The position numbers and the translations under genes were made by a program. 64,000 nt of DNA, from assembly GCA_023055505.1 (NCBI GenBank), contig JALIRH010000042.1, positions 1,000,335 through 1,064,334 of the forward strand, given 5' to 3'. Numbering within the stretch: the stretch's first letter is position 1; each line of letters opens with the position of its first letter. Below the pieces are notes generated by a model. That model ran no database searches, had not been told where the DNA came from, and was given only the letters and a program-made list of their open reading frames with translations. Source of the stretch: Callipepla californica brunnescens. Lineage: Eukaryota; Chordata; Aves; Galliformes; Odontophoridae. Below are positions 39,801 to 48,200 of this stretch, piece after piece.

Positions 39801-42800
39801 CTTCCTTTTCACAGTACAATCCATACCAATGGGTTTTAAGAAATGGACCTTAACTGAGTATTGACAACCGAGGACATGTTCTGTGCAAAGCTTCCCCTGC
39901 TCCTACACTTTCATTAACCCTCAATGCTTCACAGCCAGGGCTTGGCTGCCATTTAAGAACACTTCTGCTGTGTGGAGTTCCCAGCAAGTCCAAAACACTC
40001 TGGGGTCCTACCTGCCCATGGAGCTAACACTGCTCCTGCATTAAAACACTGGAGCAGATATTCTGGTGCAGATTCATTCAGCACTGACCGGCCAACATAA
40101 CGCCAAATTTCAAGAAAACAACTTCCCAAAAGGAGTTTCTGATGTAGGAAGAATGAGACATGCTGAGCCTGGACAAGCTCAGACATGCTCCCAGCACTGC
40201 AGGTAGCTGCAGTCAGCACCTACAACTTCACCTGAGCACACATCACTCCTGCGGTGCTGCTGAGACAGAGCAGTGTGACTGCTGTGGGACGGAGCATGCA
40301 GGGTGGGCTTTCATCCCAGATACAATGGCAGCAAAACAGCCTCAGCCTCTGCTCTCCTGAAGAAATAGTTCAGTGCCAAAGCATCTGCTAGAAAAATTCA
40401 CTTTTAGTTTTACACCAGAAGTTCAACCTTTCACCCAAACTCCAGGACTTTGAACACTAAATAATGACAATGAGAGGGCCCTGGCAGATACGTGCAGCAG
40501 GAAGACAAGAAGTCAGAGCAGCCCAAAATCAGAATCCAGGGTGCAATTCCAAAGAGGCACAGCTCTAGGAAAGTGTTTAATAAACAACAGGAAAAAAAGA
40601 AGACTCAAAGTATTTAACCCGTCTTTCTTGAAGATCAAAGGGCAGACTCAGAAACGACAGATGCATGTGTTCACCTGGAGCACTTCTGCAGCACCACCAA
40701 TCAAATTACCCTGCAGTTTCTTTGCAAAGTCCCTGGAAAATACTTGGGAAGCACACTGAGCAAGTCCAGGTGAGATGGAGGAGTGCACAGGCTTTTAAAG
40801 GCTCCTCATCTGCATTTCATCACAGTCAACAAATCACTCTTGGAAAAAAAAAAAAAGAAAAAAAGCAGTTTTAACACAGCTCAGTCCTCCCAGCAGAGCT
40901 GCTGATCCGTTTTAAGTGTTAAATACAATTCTTAATGAATACACTGGAAATTCTATTTCAAAACACATTACAGCTCAGGTTACACACAGCACTATCTCCC
41001 AGACCTGCAACAAGGAAGTAGCTTCAGGCCTGCTGACTACATCATTATCAAAGAGCAAGCTGCCATACAGCTGAAAATTTTTTTTAATTAATTTCTATGA
41101 AGACGTCTAAAAAGGAGAGCTCAGACTACCAAACAAGCATCCTTAACCCTTCTGTGACCTCCCTCAGCGTTTCCTCCAAATCAGCATTCATCCCAATGCA
41201 GGGAACAAGCAAATCATCACTGAAACATTAGCAAAAAGGAAACTGAATTGATGCTCTCACTGAGAGGAATTACTTGCAGGACAAACTGGTGATAAAAGAT
41301 TCTGACCCCAACTCTATGCTAAGAAATCACCAAATGTGCCACTGCCTAACATCACCCTTAGCAGTGAGGACTACAGCACTAACTTGCACGGCATCCTTCA
41401 ACATGACAAAGGAAAGGTGCTTCCAGAAAAGGCTTGGTTGAAGTTTTTGGTAACAGAGAACAGCACTGGTGCACTCAGGCTGACATCACAACGAGGTGGG
41501 AGCTGAGAACAGGGCAGAAGCTGTACAGTACTCATAGCTCAGCGAAGCAGCATCCTGGCACGAACACCCACTGAGAGCTGGCAGCACCTGTCGGCATGCC
41601 TAACCCGAGCCCAGGCTGCTGAAAGGCCACACTGGCACAGGCTGCAAACCCACTGCAAGAGCTGTCAGCATACAGCCCGAGCTAACCCTCCCATACTGCT
41701 GTATATGTTACACCAAGTTAAAAGATTTCCTTTCTTACACCCTCCCCCATCCAACAAGGCTAATTAACTAATCCTAATGGAAAAGAAAAATCTATTCTGC
41801 TTTCAGAATCAGATTTTAGCTGCTGAAGTTGTTAAACTGAAGTCACTTTGATCACTTAAAAAGAGCCTGGAAACGCTCAAGAAATGTTTGGATGTGGAAC
41901 TGAGGGAGATGGTTTAGTGGGGAAGTGGTGGTGGACAGCTGGACTATGTGATCTGGGAGGTCTTCTCTAGCCCGGGTGGTTCAATGACTCTGCAACTGAA
42001 ACTCAAATATTCAGTGCTTCACTATAAGGCTCAAGGGGTTGGAAATAAGCTAATGTTACTCCAAAAAGAAATTAAGTATTCCTACAGAAGAAAGCAGCAC
42101 TCCAAAAATGCAGCACAAACCAAAAAAGCCATGGTTATACATAGTAATCTCACCAGTAACTTCCCAGGTTCTGCTCATACTTCCCCTGCCCAGGAACATC
42201 AAGGGAAAGCAAAAGCAACAACAACAACAACAACAAAAAAACCAACAGCATCACACTGCAAAGCAGGGCATGTAGTGCAGGTAGCATTATTCCTATTATC
42301 AGCACCGCGTGAATGAGGCAGGAAAGCATTTCCTGCCCTGAAAACTCCACAGCAAACTCCTGAACTCCTCGGGAGAAGAGGACTTGCTTTACATGGCATC
42401 GGCTTGCAAGGTAAGTAGTATTACTTGCTATTCCTTGACTCCCTCTGCAGATGCAGATCTGCAATATTTAATACGGGACTGCAGGAAGAAAGAGGTGAAA
42501 ACGAAAAGTTCCTAAAGCTGTCACATTATCGCTGATTAGTTCAATGACTCCACAGAAGTTTTGCTTTGTTTCCCAACTGTTGATATCAGGACTTTCAACT
42601 CAGGCTCCCAGTTCCAAACTGGAAGATTCTGGAGTTTATTTAATGCTGTTAATGGGTGAAATAGGTAAGCAGAGTTGGCCTCAGGATCCCCTGTTAATAA
42701 TTTCTGAAACACAACACACTTCGCTTCCCTGCATCCTTTGCAGGGACGGGATGTAAACAGGAGGGTCACACTTCGGTTAGTGCCCTACGTGGCCGGGAAA

Positions 42801-43510
42801 GGGTTCAGAGATGAGTTTAAATGCACAAGCAATAACGACGAGGCCAACCCCGCGCCTCGGACAGCAGCAATGTCACGGCTCCCCGCTCCACTCGCACTCC
42901 CGCTTTCCGTTTCTCACGTCCTCCCCCGGAGCTGCAGCCCGCCCGCTCACCCACACTTCTGCTTTCCACAAGGAGCCCTCCTAATAAAGCCCAAACCGTA
43001 AAGTTTGGCTGGGAGAGAGAGGGGAGGGGGGGGGGGGCACCGCGACGCGAGCAAGCGTTCCGCCTTCCCCAAACACGCGGGCAACTTTCACGCACAGCCC
43101 ACAGCGGCTTCAAGCCTTCCCCCCCTCGCCCAGAAAAGGCCCTTCCAGCTCTCCCCGCGCCCTCTCCTCGAGTCACTCCCGAACCGCCATCGGCCCTTTG
43201 CCCCCCCCCACCCCTCCCCCCACCCCGGGCCTACAGCCCACGGCCGCCCCCCGAGGCCTCTCCCGGCCGCCCTCACCCCCTCCCGGGCCGAGGCCTCCTC
43301 GAGCCGCCGGGCCGAGCCCCCCTCAGATCCCCCCCCCCGCCGAGGCCCGCACCAGTTGGTCATGTCGAGGAAGAAGGCGCAGCCGGCCGGGCTGAGCTGG
43401 AAGCCGAGGAGCCGCTGGAACTCTCCGATCAGCACGTCCTTGTCGGTAGTGCCCAAGCAGCTGAACTTCTGCATCAGCTCCGCGTCCAGATCCACGTCCA
43501 TGCCCTCCAT
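15863..43510 (-). CDS. ILRUN: ILRUN, inflammation and lipid regulator with UBA-like and NBR1-like domains (complete, five coding exons)
   Basis: Exons 43510-43353, 31754-31600, 27282-27085, 24760-24432 and 15898-15863 join in phase to 291 codons plus TAA. Residues 1-70 hold the UBA-like domain (QKFSCLGTTDKDVLIGEFQR; CAFFLDMTNWNLQAAIG). Residues about 80-180 hold the FW domain, with its four tryptophans visible at 99, 109, 159 and 174. The C-terminus is Ser/Asn/Pro-rich and probably disordered. Family knowledge: ILRUN (C6orf106) dampens IRF3-dependent antiviral and pro-inflammatory transcription by lowering p300/CBP levels. The start at 43510 has a strong context (GTCGCCATGG) and matches the family start. 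The frame stays open upstream to 43690, see findings. Human is 298 residues by memory; the 7-residue difference fits one copy fewer of a TWAPAPD heptapeptide. Identification is secure. Confidence 0.97.
15899..24431 (-). other. ILRUN: ILRUN intron 4 (8.5 kb)
   Basis: Bounded by the exon 4 donor and the terminal-exon acceptor. It contains an interrupted poly-A tract at 23465-23490 and no exon, RNA gene or mobile element that I can identify. Confidence 0.75.
23465..23490 (+). repeat. Interrupted poly-A tract
   Basis: Twelve A, one G, thirteen A. No retrocopy recognised beside it. Confidence 0.8.
24432..24760 (-). CDS. ILRUN: ILRUN coding exon 4 (end of FW domain and disordered tail)
   Basis: Acceptor TTTTCCACAG ends at 24761; donor GTAGGT starts at 24431. 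329 bases encode residues 171-280 from DVIWVILSVEVGGLLG to NNLSVVTYSK, with Trp174. NTWGPAPDQIEQDQ occurs once where I recall human having a doubled TWAPAPD. Confidence 0.95.
24761..27084 (-). other. ILRUN: ILRUN intron 3 (2.3 kb)
   Basis: Between exon 3 donor and exon 4 acceptor. Purine-rich next to exon 4 (24810-24860). No gene or repeat family recognised. Confidence 0.75.
27085..27282 (-). CDS. ILRUN: ILRUN coding exon 3 (FW domain core)
   Basis: Acceptor AATCCCAG ends at 27283; donor GTGAGT starts at 27084. 198 bases encode residues 105-171, including VWPPGVCLKYVGGDQFGHVN and GMYQGQWRMCTATGLYYG. It carries Trp109 and Trp159. A longer open frame overlaps it in another phase and is not the coding one. 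Confidence 0.96.
27283..31599 (-). other. ILRUN: ILRUN intron 2 (4.3 kb), contains a CR1 element
   Basis: Between exon 2 donor and exon 3 acceptor. About 790 bases of it are a CR1 LINE fragment (28626-29415). Nothing else is recognised. Confidence 0.8.
28626..29415 (-). mobile_element. CR1 LINE fragment, 5'-truncated, minus strand
   Basis: The plus strand reads as the reverse complement of a CR1 3' end. It begins with the terminal AATCATAGAA motif and runs through landmarks typical of avian CR1, such as CTGCTAAAGCAGG, TAGATATTTATAAATA, GGGAGATGCTCCA, GAGCCCAGAATTAGA, CACCCCAGGATAACACTGGC and TCACTGATGAAGATGATTATG. It is inserted in the same orientation as ILRUN. Coding capacity is broken by many stops; it is an old, inactive copy. 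Subfamily not assigned. Confidence 0.9.
31600..31754 (-). CDS. ILRUN: ILRUN coding exon 2
   Basis: Acceptor TTTCTAG ends at 31755; donor GTAAGT starts at 31599. 155 bases encode residues 53-105, from NLQAAIGAYYDFESPN to TKTWRIQNTG, which finishes the UBA-like region and supplies FW-domain Trp99. Confidence 0.96.
39455..39475 (+). repeat. Poly-T tract (21 T)
   Basis: Twenty-one consecutive T within ILRUN intron 1. No polyadenylation signal or recognisable retrocopy is seen on the minus strand ahead of it. Confidence 0.8.
41862..41995 (+). mobile_element. CR1 LINE 3' end, plus strand
   Basis: Matches the sense strand of the CR1 3' terminus: CTCAAGAAATGTTTGGATGT, TGAGGGAGATGGTTTAGTGG, GTGATCTGGGAGGTCTTCTC, ending near TTCAATGACTCTG, where CR1 normally carries TTCTATG-type repeats. 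It is antisense to ILRUN, inside intron 1. Short (about 130 bases) and diverged. Confidence 0.85.
42216..42236 (+). repeat. (CAA)n microsatellite
   Basis: About seven CAA units followed by an A run, in ILRUN intron 1. Confidence 0.85.
43353..43510 (-). CDS. ILRUN: ILRUN coding exon 1 (UBA-like domain)
   Basis: ATG at 43510-43508; donor GTGCGG begins at 43352. 158 bases encode residues 1-53, ending within the Trp53 codon (TG|G). MEGMDVDLDAELMQKFSCLG agrees with the family with few substitutions. The exon lies in a CpG island. Confidence 0.96.
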
Positions 43511-43545
43511 GGCGACGCGGGCCCCGCCGCCCCGGGGCCGCCCCG

Positions 43546-43565
43546 CTGCCGCCGCCGCCGCCGCC
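43546..43565 (-). repeat. ILRUN: GGC triplet repeat in ILRUN 5' leader
   Basis: Seven or so GGC units on the minus strand, 36 bases upstream of the ILRUN ATG. In the ILRUN frame they would encode a run of alanines if translation began further upstream. Confidence 0.75.
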
Positions 43566-43656
43566 TCAGCGCCGCATGGGGGCGAGGGGGGGAGCGCGGG
43601 CACGGCGGGGGGCGGGGGGGAGGGGGCGCGGGCGACGCCAGCCGCTAAACCGCACC

Positions 43657-43666
43657 GCGCATGCGC
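43657..43666. promoter_or_regulatory. NRF1-like palindrome GCGCATGCGC (proximal)
   Basis: Exact 10-base palindrome, the core of the NRF1 consensus, about 150 bases upstream of the ILRUN start codon. A second copy lies at 43984-43993. Confidence 0.5.
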
Positions 43667-43697
43667 CGCTCCGCCCGGCGCGAGGGGCACGCGCTTC

Positions 43698-43705
43698 TGA
43701 CGTCA
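43698..43705. promoter_or_regulatory. Full CRE palindrome TGACGTCA (proximal)
   Basis: Exact CREB/ATF site about 190 bases upstream of the ILRUN ATG. Repeated at 43950-43957. Confidence 0.55.
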
Positions 43706-43766
43706 CCGCGCCGGCGCCCCGTACGTGGAGGGCGGAAAGGGACCCGCAAGGACGAGCGGGGCGGGG

Positions 43767-43774
43767 ATGCAAAT
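43767..43774 (+). promoter_or_regulatory. Octamer motif ATGCAAAT (first of three)
   Basis: Exact POU/Oct octamer on the plus strand, upstream of ILRUN. Two more copies follow within 160 bases. Confidence 0.5.
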
Positions 43775-43819
43775 GAGCGCGCGGCGTACGCCTGGCGTGA
43801 CGCGAGGGCGCGGCGCGGA

Positions 43820-43824
43820 CCAAT
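43820..43824 (+). promoter_or_regulatory. CCAAT box
   Basis: GGACCAATGGGAG context, a good NF-Y site, between the first and second octamers. Confidence 0.45.
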
Positions 43825-43847
43825 GGGAGAGGGGGGAAGGGAAAGAG

Positions 43848-43855
43848 ATTTGCAT
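43848..43855 (-). promoter_or_regulatory. Octamer motif, inverted (ATTTGCAT, second of three)
   Basis: Exact octamer in the opposite orientation, 81 bases from the first and 71 from the third. Confidence 0.5.
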
Positions 43856-43875
43856 AGCCCCCCGGCGGCGCGTTC

Positions 43876-43885
43876 CCTTATATGG
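43876..43885. promoter_or_regulatory. CArG box CCTTATATGG (SRF site)
   Basis: Perfect CC(A/T)6GG serum response element core between the second and third octamers. Known family role: SRF binds such sites in immediate-early and muscle/cytoskeletal genes. Binding here is inferred only. Confidence 0.5.
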
Positions 43886-43918
43886 TGGCGGCGCGGGAGG
43901 CGAGCCGCGTGTTTATGT

Positions 43919-43926
43919 ATGCAAAT
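43919..43926 (+). promoter_or_regulatory. Octamer motif ATGCAAAT (third of three), followed by E-box CACGTG
   Basis: Exact octamer; a CACGTG E-box follows at 43931-43936 and a CRE at 43950-43957. Confidence 0.5.
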
Positions 43927-43949
43927 CAGTCACGTGCGGGCGGGCTCGG

Positions 43950-43957
43950 TGACGTCA
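43950..43957. promoter_or_regulatory. Full CRE palindrome TGACGTCA (distal)
   Basis: Second exact CREB/ATF site of the interval, 14 bases beyond the CACGTG E-box and 27 bases before the second NRF1-like palindrome. Confidence 0.5.
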
Positions 43958-43983
43958 TCGGGCGCTGGGGGTGCTGGGGCGCT

Positions 43984-43993
43984 GCGCATGCGC
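43984..43993. promoter_or_regulatory. NRF1-like palindrome GCGCATGCGC (distal)
   Basis: Second exact copy, preceded by T as in the full TGCGCATGCGC consensus. The two copies bracket the octamer/CArG/CRE cluster. Confidence 0.5.
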
Positions 43994-44640
43994 GGTGCGG
44001 CCTGGCGTGTTCCTCGAGGTGCTGTTTTTCGCTTCAAAATGTCGCGGTTTGCATCAGTTTCCCTCTTTATTGTGGCGGCACCGCGCGCTGAGCCCTGGTC
44101 TCTGTGCTCGACTTGTGTCTGGCAAGGGAAACCTCAATAATACCTAGCCCTGTGCTCACCCCTCAGCGCTGATAGAGTGCAGAGCAAGCACAGCGTGGTG
44201 CACCTTAATTTCTGGCGCTGTTTTTAACAGATTGGGTTTTAACGTAAGCATACTGCACTCCCAAAAGGTGCTTTCCTAAACACAAGCCCAGCTCAGGGCC
44301 TCCCTGCTGGTGCCACGCTTGTGTTTGGGTGCATGGGTGGGGAGGACACCGTGGGAGAAGTGAGAAATGAGTACAGGGGATGGAGGCTGCGCAGGGAAAC
44401 ACAGTGAGGTTCCAAGTAAAGAAACAGCATTTGCTGCACGGCGCTTGTTCTTTGCTGTAAGACTTTATAAGCAGTGCAGCACAGGATGGGCCACCAGGGT
44501 CGTGCTGTCACTGCTGATGTTGTACGCTGGACCTTTGTGAACTGTGATGTTGATACAAATGGGGGAGGCAGAGCTGTGTCCACGTGGCCATTCCAGGTGC
44601 CTGCCTGCCCCCTTGGTGTCCAGAAAGCCCCAGGGTCAAC

Positions 44641-44885
44641 CACAGAATCGTAGAATGGCTCTGTGATTGAAGGCTCTGTGGTGACTCTATAGAGGAAGGG
44701 ACCTTAAATCACAGACGGCTCTGTGATGCGAAGGAGTATAAATACCACCCAGTCCCAACCCCTTGCCATGGCCTGAGCGATTCCCAGGATGCTCACAGCT
44801 CCATGCAGCCTGGCCTTGGGCATCTCCAGGGGTGGGGCACCCACAGCTGCCCTGGGCACAGTGCCGGGACATCTCTGCCTGGGAA
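44641..44885 (-). mobile_element. CR1 LINE 3' fragment, minus strand, between the two promoters
   Basis: The plus strand shows the reverse complement of a CR1 3' end: CACAGAATCGTAGAATGGCT, GGAAGGGACCTTAAA, CAGTCCCAACCCCTTGCCAT, GCAGCCTGGCCTTGGGCATC, GGGGTGGGGCACCCACAGCT. An extra CTCTGTGATTGAAGG-like duplicated stretch sits near its start. About 245 bases, 5'-truncated. Confidence 0.85.
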
Positions 44886-45133
44886 CCTCACCCACGGTAC
44901 CGGCGCCGCGGGCACAGCCCCGAGCTGCCAGATCTCACGAAGCGTTGGGACGCTGCTTTCAGCCACAGCGTTCTGAGTGCTGCTGTGCGTGAAGACGGGC
45001 CTGCTCCCAACTCGCTTCATTTCACCACCACGAGCACAACCCGGGATCCCACACCTCCAGAACGCGACCGCTTTCGTTTGTCCCTCGCGCGACACCGTAG
45101 AGCGCGCGTTCAGCGTCCCGAGCGCTCACGCGG

Positions 45134-45169
45134 CGGAAGGCGCTGCGGCGTCGCTGTCTGATTACGTCA
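45134..45169 (+). promoter_or_regulatory. SNRPC: SNRPC proximal promoter motifs (ETS-like CGGAAG and CRE-like TTACGTCA)
   Basis: CGGAAG at 45134-45139 and TTACGTCA at 45162-45169, 37-72 bases upstream of the ATG, followed by a GGC repeat (about 45176-45194). The setting is a CpG island, as expected for a housekeeping spliceosomal gene with a short 5' UTR. Confidence 0.5.
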
Positions 45170-45205
45170 CATCCTGGCGGCGGCGGCGGCGGCGCGGGGA
45201 GGACG

Positions 45206-45213
45206 ATGCCCAA
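45206..45213 (+). CDS. SNRPC: SNRPC coding exon 1 (8 bases)
   Basis: ATGCCCAA followed by donor GTGAGC. It encodes Met-Pro and part of Lys3, as in other vertebrate SNRPC genes, and is too short for ORF detection. Confidence 0.95.
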
Positions 45214-48200
45214 GTGAGCGCGGCCCGGGGCGGGGGTCCGCGGGGAGAGGGGAGGGCGGGCCGGGGTCTGCAGGGCTGCAAGCGCCTGCCCCGGCAGCGG
45301 GTGGGCTCGGGGATCGCCTTGGTTCCAATCTCTGGATTGGGGCCGCGTCGCGGCGACGGGGGCTGTCGCAGCGCTGCCCCGAGCCGCTAACGGCGCTCCT
45401 CCCCCGCCCCCAGGTTTTACTGCGACTACTGTGACACGTACCTCACCCACGACTCGGTAAGCGTCCTGCTTTCGTCTTCGGTTGCGGCGGTACCGAAAAG
45501 GAAACCTGCGCGGGGTTTAAAGCGAGTTAGGAAACGCGGAGGTGTTCTTTGTTGTTGTAGCTGAAGGAAATAAAGAGGAGGAAGGGGTGTGTCAGGAGTC
45601 CTCAACGGTTCTTGTATCAGTGGGAGGCAGCTGGTGTGCTGTTAGGGTGATCTCATGCGAACACTTGAGTCTCAGTCCTAGGGTGTCATACAGCACCCAT
45701 CCTCTGTCTGTACACAGAAGCAATTTGTTCTGTGCTTCCAAGAGAGACATCTACACCAAAATTCCTACTAAACTGTGGTGTTATGTGATGGTTTGGGTTT
45801 GTGTGATCTTTCTCAGCCCTCCGTGAGAAAAACTCACTGCAGTGGCCGAAAGCACAAAGAGAATGTGAAGGACTACTATCAGAAATGGATGGAGGAACAA
45901 GCTCAGAGCCTGATTGATAAAACAAGTAAGACGAATCCTTTTGTGATCTTGGTGTGCTTTGCTTTTGCTTCTGTCTTTAAGCGCTTTCCTTCCTTTTTTT
46001 TTCTGTTCTGATTCAACATAACTTCCCTGGTTATTCTGTGAAACACAAGTGAGATTGTGACTTAGAATCTGTACTCATCCCAACGTGATTTTCACGTGGC
46101 AGAGCCCTGCATGATGGGTCACTGCAGGTGTTGTTTTACTGTGGCTGTGATGGCTGTAGTCACATCCACCTTTGGCACTGCTGATAATGTCATACAAGGT
46201 TAACACAAAGCTTTGGGGTAGGTGCCTGTGGTCAGGGATTTAGATAGAAAGTCATCTCAGGTTGCTGAGTTGTAAACTAACACCCTTAGGGCCCAGGAGC
46301 TGTTTTTGGATGGTGAAAACCTTCTTGGTTTGCTTGGTTTTTTTTCCTCTTACTGTACCATAGCCTTGAATAAAGTTTCTTTTGTCAGTGTTGGGGATTC
46401 TTTGCCTCTAATTTATCTCACAAATTCGAGTTATTTTGTCTCTGAATGGGATAAATAGAAATGCCATATTAACCTCACAGCAACTTTCTTCCTTGAGATG
46501 CTTCCAGCTGTCACATCTTTTGCCTTCTTTTTGATCAATTCCAGTCTCTTCAATTTCTTCTTTTCCCTTCCACACTAGATATTTTCCGTGCTTTTTGTCG
46601 CCTTCCTAGACATTGGCCTCTCGTAGTTTTCAAGATAACATGGATTAACCTAATGATCCTGGGTGAAAATTTACAGCTGCAAATCATGTGACATATTTTC
46701 TCTACTATCTACTACAGCTAGGTGTGTGAAATCCATCACGGAGCTCTCTAGTCTCAGCTGGAGTAATTACTGTAATAAGTGTCTTCAAGAATATCAGGTG
46801 CTTCCATCTTGACAAGCAGTGTAAACCAGGGATTTGTTCCAGAGTAAGAACAAATGAGTGTGCAACATGACGTTAAGTATATTCTGAATGCTTGCCGTGA
46901 GAAGGAACGTTGACTCAGGAGCTTCCTCTGCTTAGTAACTGTGTTTTCTTCTGGGATTCTTTCTCTTTTTTTTTCTTTTTTTTTCCCCCCCAATGTAGCG
47001 GCTGCATTTCAGCAAGGGAAAATTCCACCGACACCATTCTCAGCACCACCTCCTGGAGGAGCCATGATACCACCACCTCCCAGCATCCGTAAGTGTGTGC
47101 TTTTGGGCTGTGATGGCAGGACTGTTTTGTTTAAGAGCTTCTATGTTTCCTGGACTAGTAAAGAAAAGTTCTTAGCTTGGAATCAAGCGTAGAGCTTGTG
47201 AGTATCGAAATGTAAGAGCACGCAGTGCAAGATCTTCAGTTTGTCTTGCCTTAGTGATGCTGAGCACATCAATAGGATCGTGTGCTCCCTCATTACTTGA
47301 TAGCTGCTGTGTAGATAACACCATAAAACTTCAGCACGGGGGGAGGGGGGGGTGTTGTAGAATAATGTATGATTGATAACCTTGTTCTGCGCTGTGACTG
47401 GCAAACTGCTGAGATCCTTTTATGTACAGAGAGCCTAGCTGTGGCAGTCACTTGCATTAAATATGCAAAGTTGGAAATAATAGCTAGGCTACTCTTTCTC
47501 TGCTTCTGTATTTGGCCCCTGAAGTCAAAGTTGAAACTGAAAATGAGGGCAGGCAGTTGTCAAACAATTAAGGGCTATCTTCGTTACTAGAATCTCCTGT
47601 GAAGGTTAATAACTGTTTGAAAATTGCACGTTGTTGATGAAAGTGTGTAACCAATCTGTGTGTGTTCAGCTGGTCCCCCGCGGCCTGGCATGATGCCGGC
47701 CCCACACATGGGTGGACCACCAATGATGCCAATGATGGGCCCACCCCCACCAGGAATGATGCCTGTTGGACCTGGTAAGTCTGGGAGTAGTTCTCCATTG
47801 CCTGCCTGTGCTGTTCTGAAGTTCCTTTACTGCTTTTTGAGAGCGCTTCCAAGTCCTGGTGTACCGCTGAAATTATTGCTGTGGTCAATGGCAGTCCTTC
47901 TGCCTCTAGTCTTACAGTACAGTCTTCAATTATTTAGCAGTTCTATGATTGCAGCGCCCACATCTTTGCACAAAAGATGCTCTTCAGCAGTAGATGAAGC
48001 TTATTAAGATGTCTTAATGTGTTCCGGAGAAGCAGCATACCTTGAAATGGTATTGTTATTTTAGAACTGCTAAGGCAAACTGGAATGTCTTACTCTGCTT
48101 ACTGGCATTTGAAGAATTCTCAGAGGACGTTTACTGAATCAATTACTGCAGCAAATCTAAAAGAACACACGCATGCACACCAAAAGCAGTGAAGTGTATT

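Larger units (their letters stand above)
31755..43352 (-). other. ILRUN: ILRUN intron 1 (11.6 kb)
   Basis: Between coding exon 1 donor and coding exon 2 acceptor. It holds a CR1 3' end (41862-41995), a CAA microsatellite (42216-42236) and poly-T/poly-A tracts (39455-39475, 40844-40864). First introns often hold enhancers, but nothing here can be called one by eye. Confidence 0.75.
43511..45205. promoter_or_regulatory. Divergent promoter interval between ILRUN and SNRPC
   Basis: 1.7 kb separates the two divergent start codons. CpG-rich DNA lies at both ends (about 43000-44040 and 45030-45420), consistent with two CpG-island promoters rather than one shared core. The left part (43656-43993) is unusually dense in factor motifs. 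The middle (44641-44885) holds a CR1 fragment. The right part next to SNRPC has its own ETS-like and CRE-like sites. Transcription start sites are not determinable here. Confidence 0.6.
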
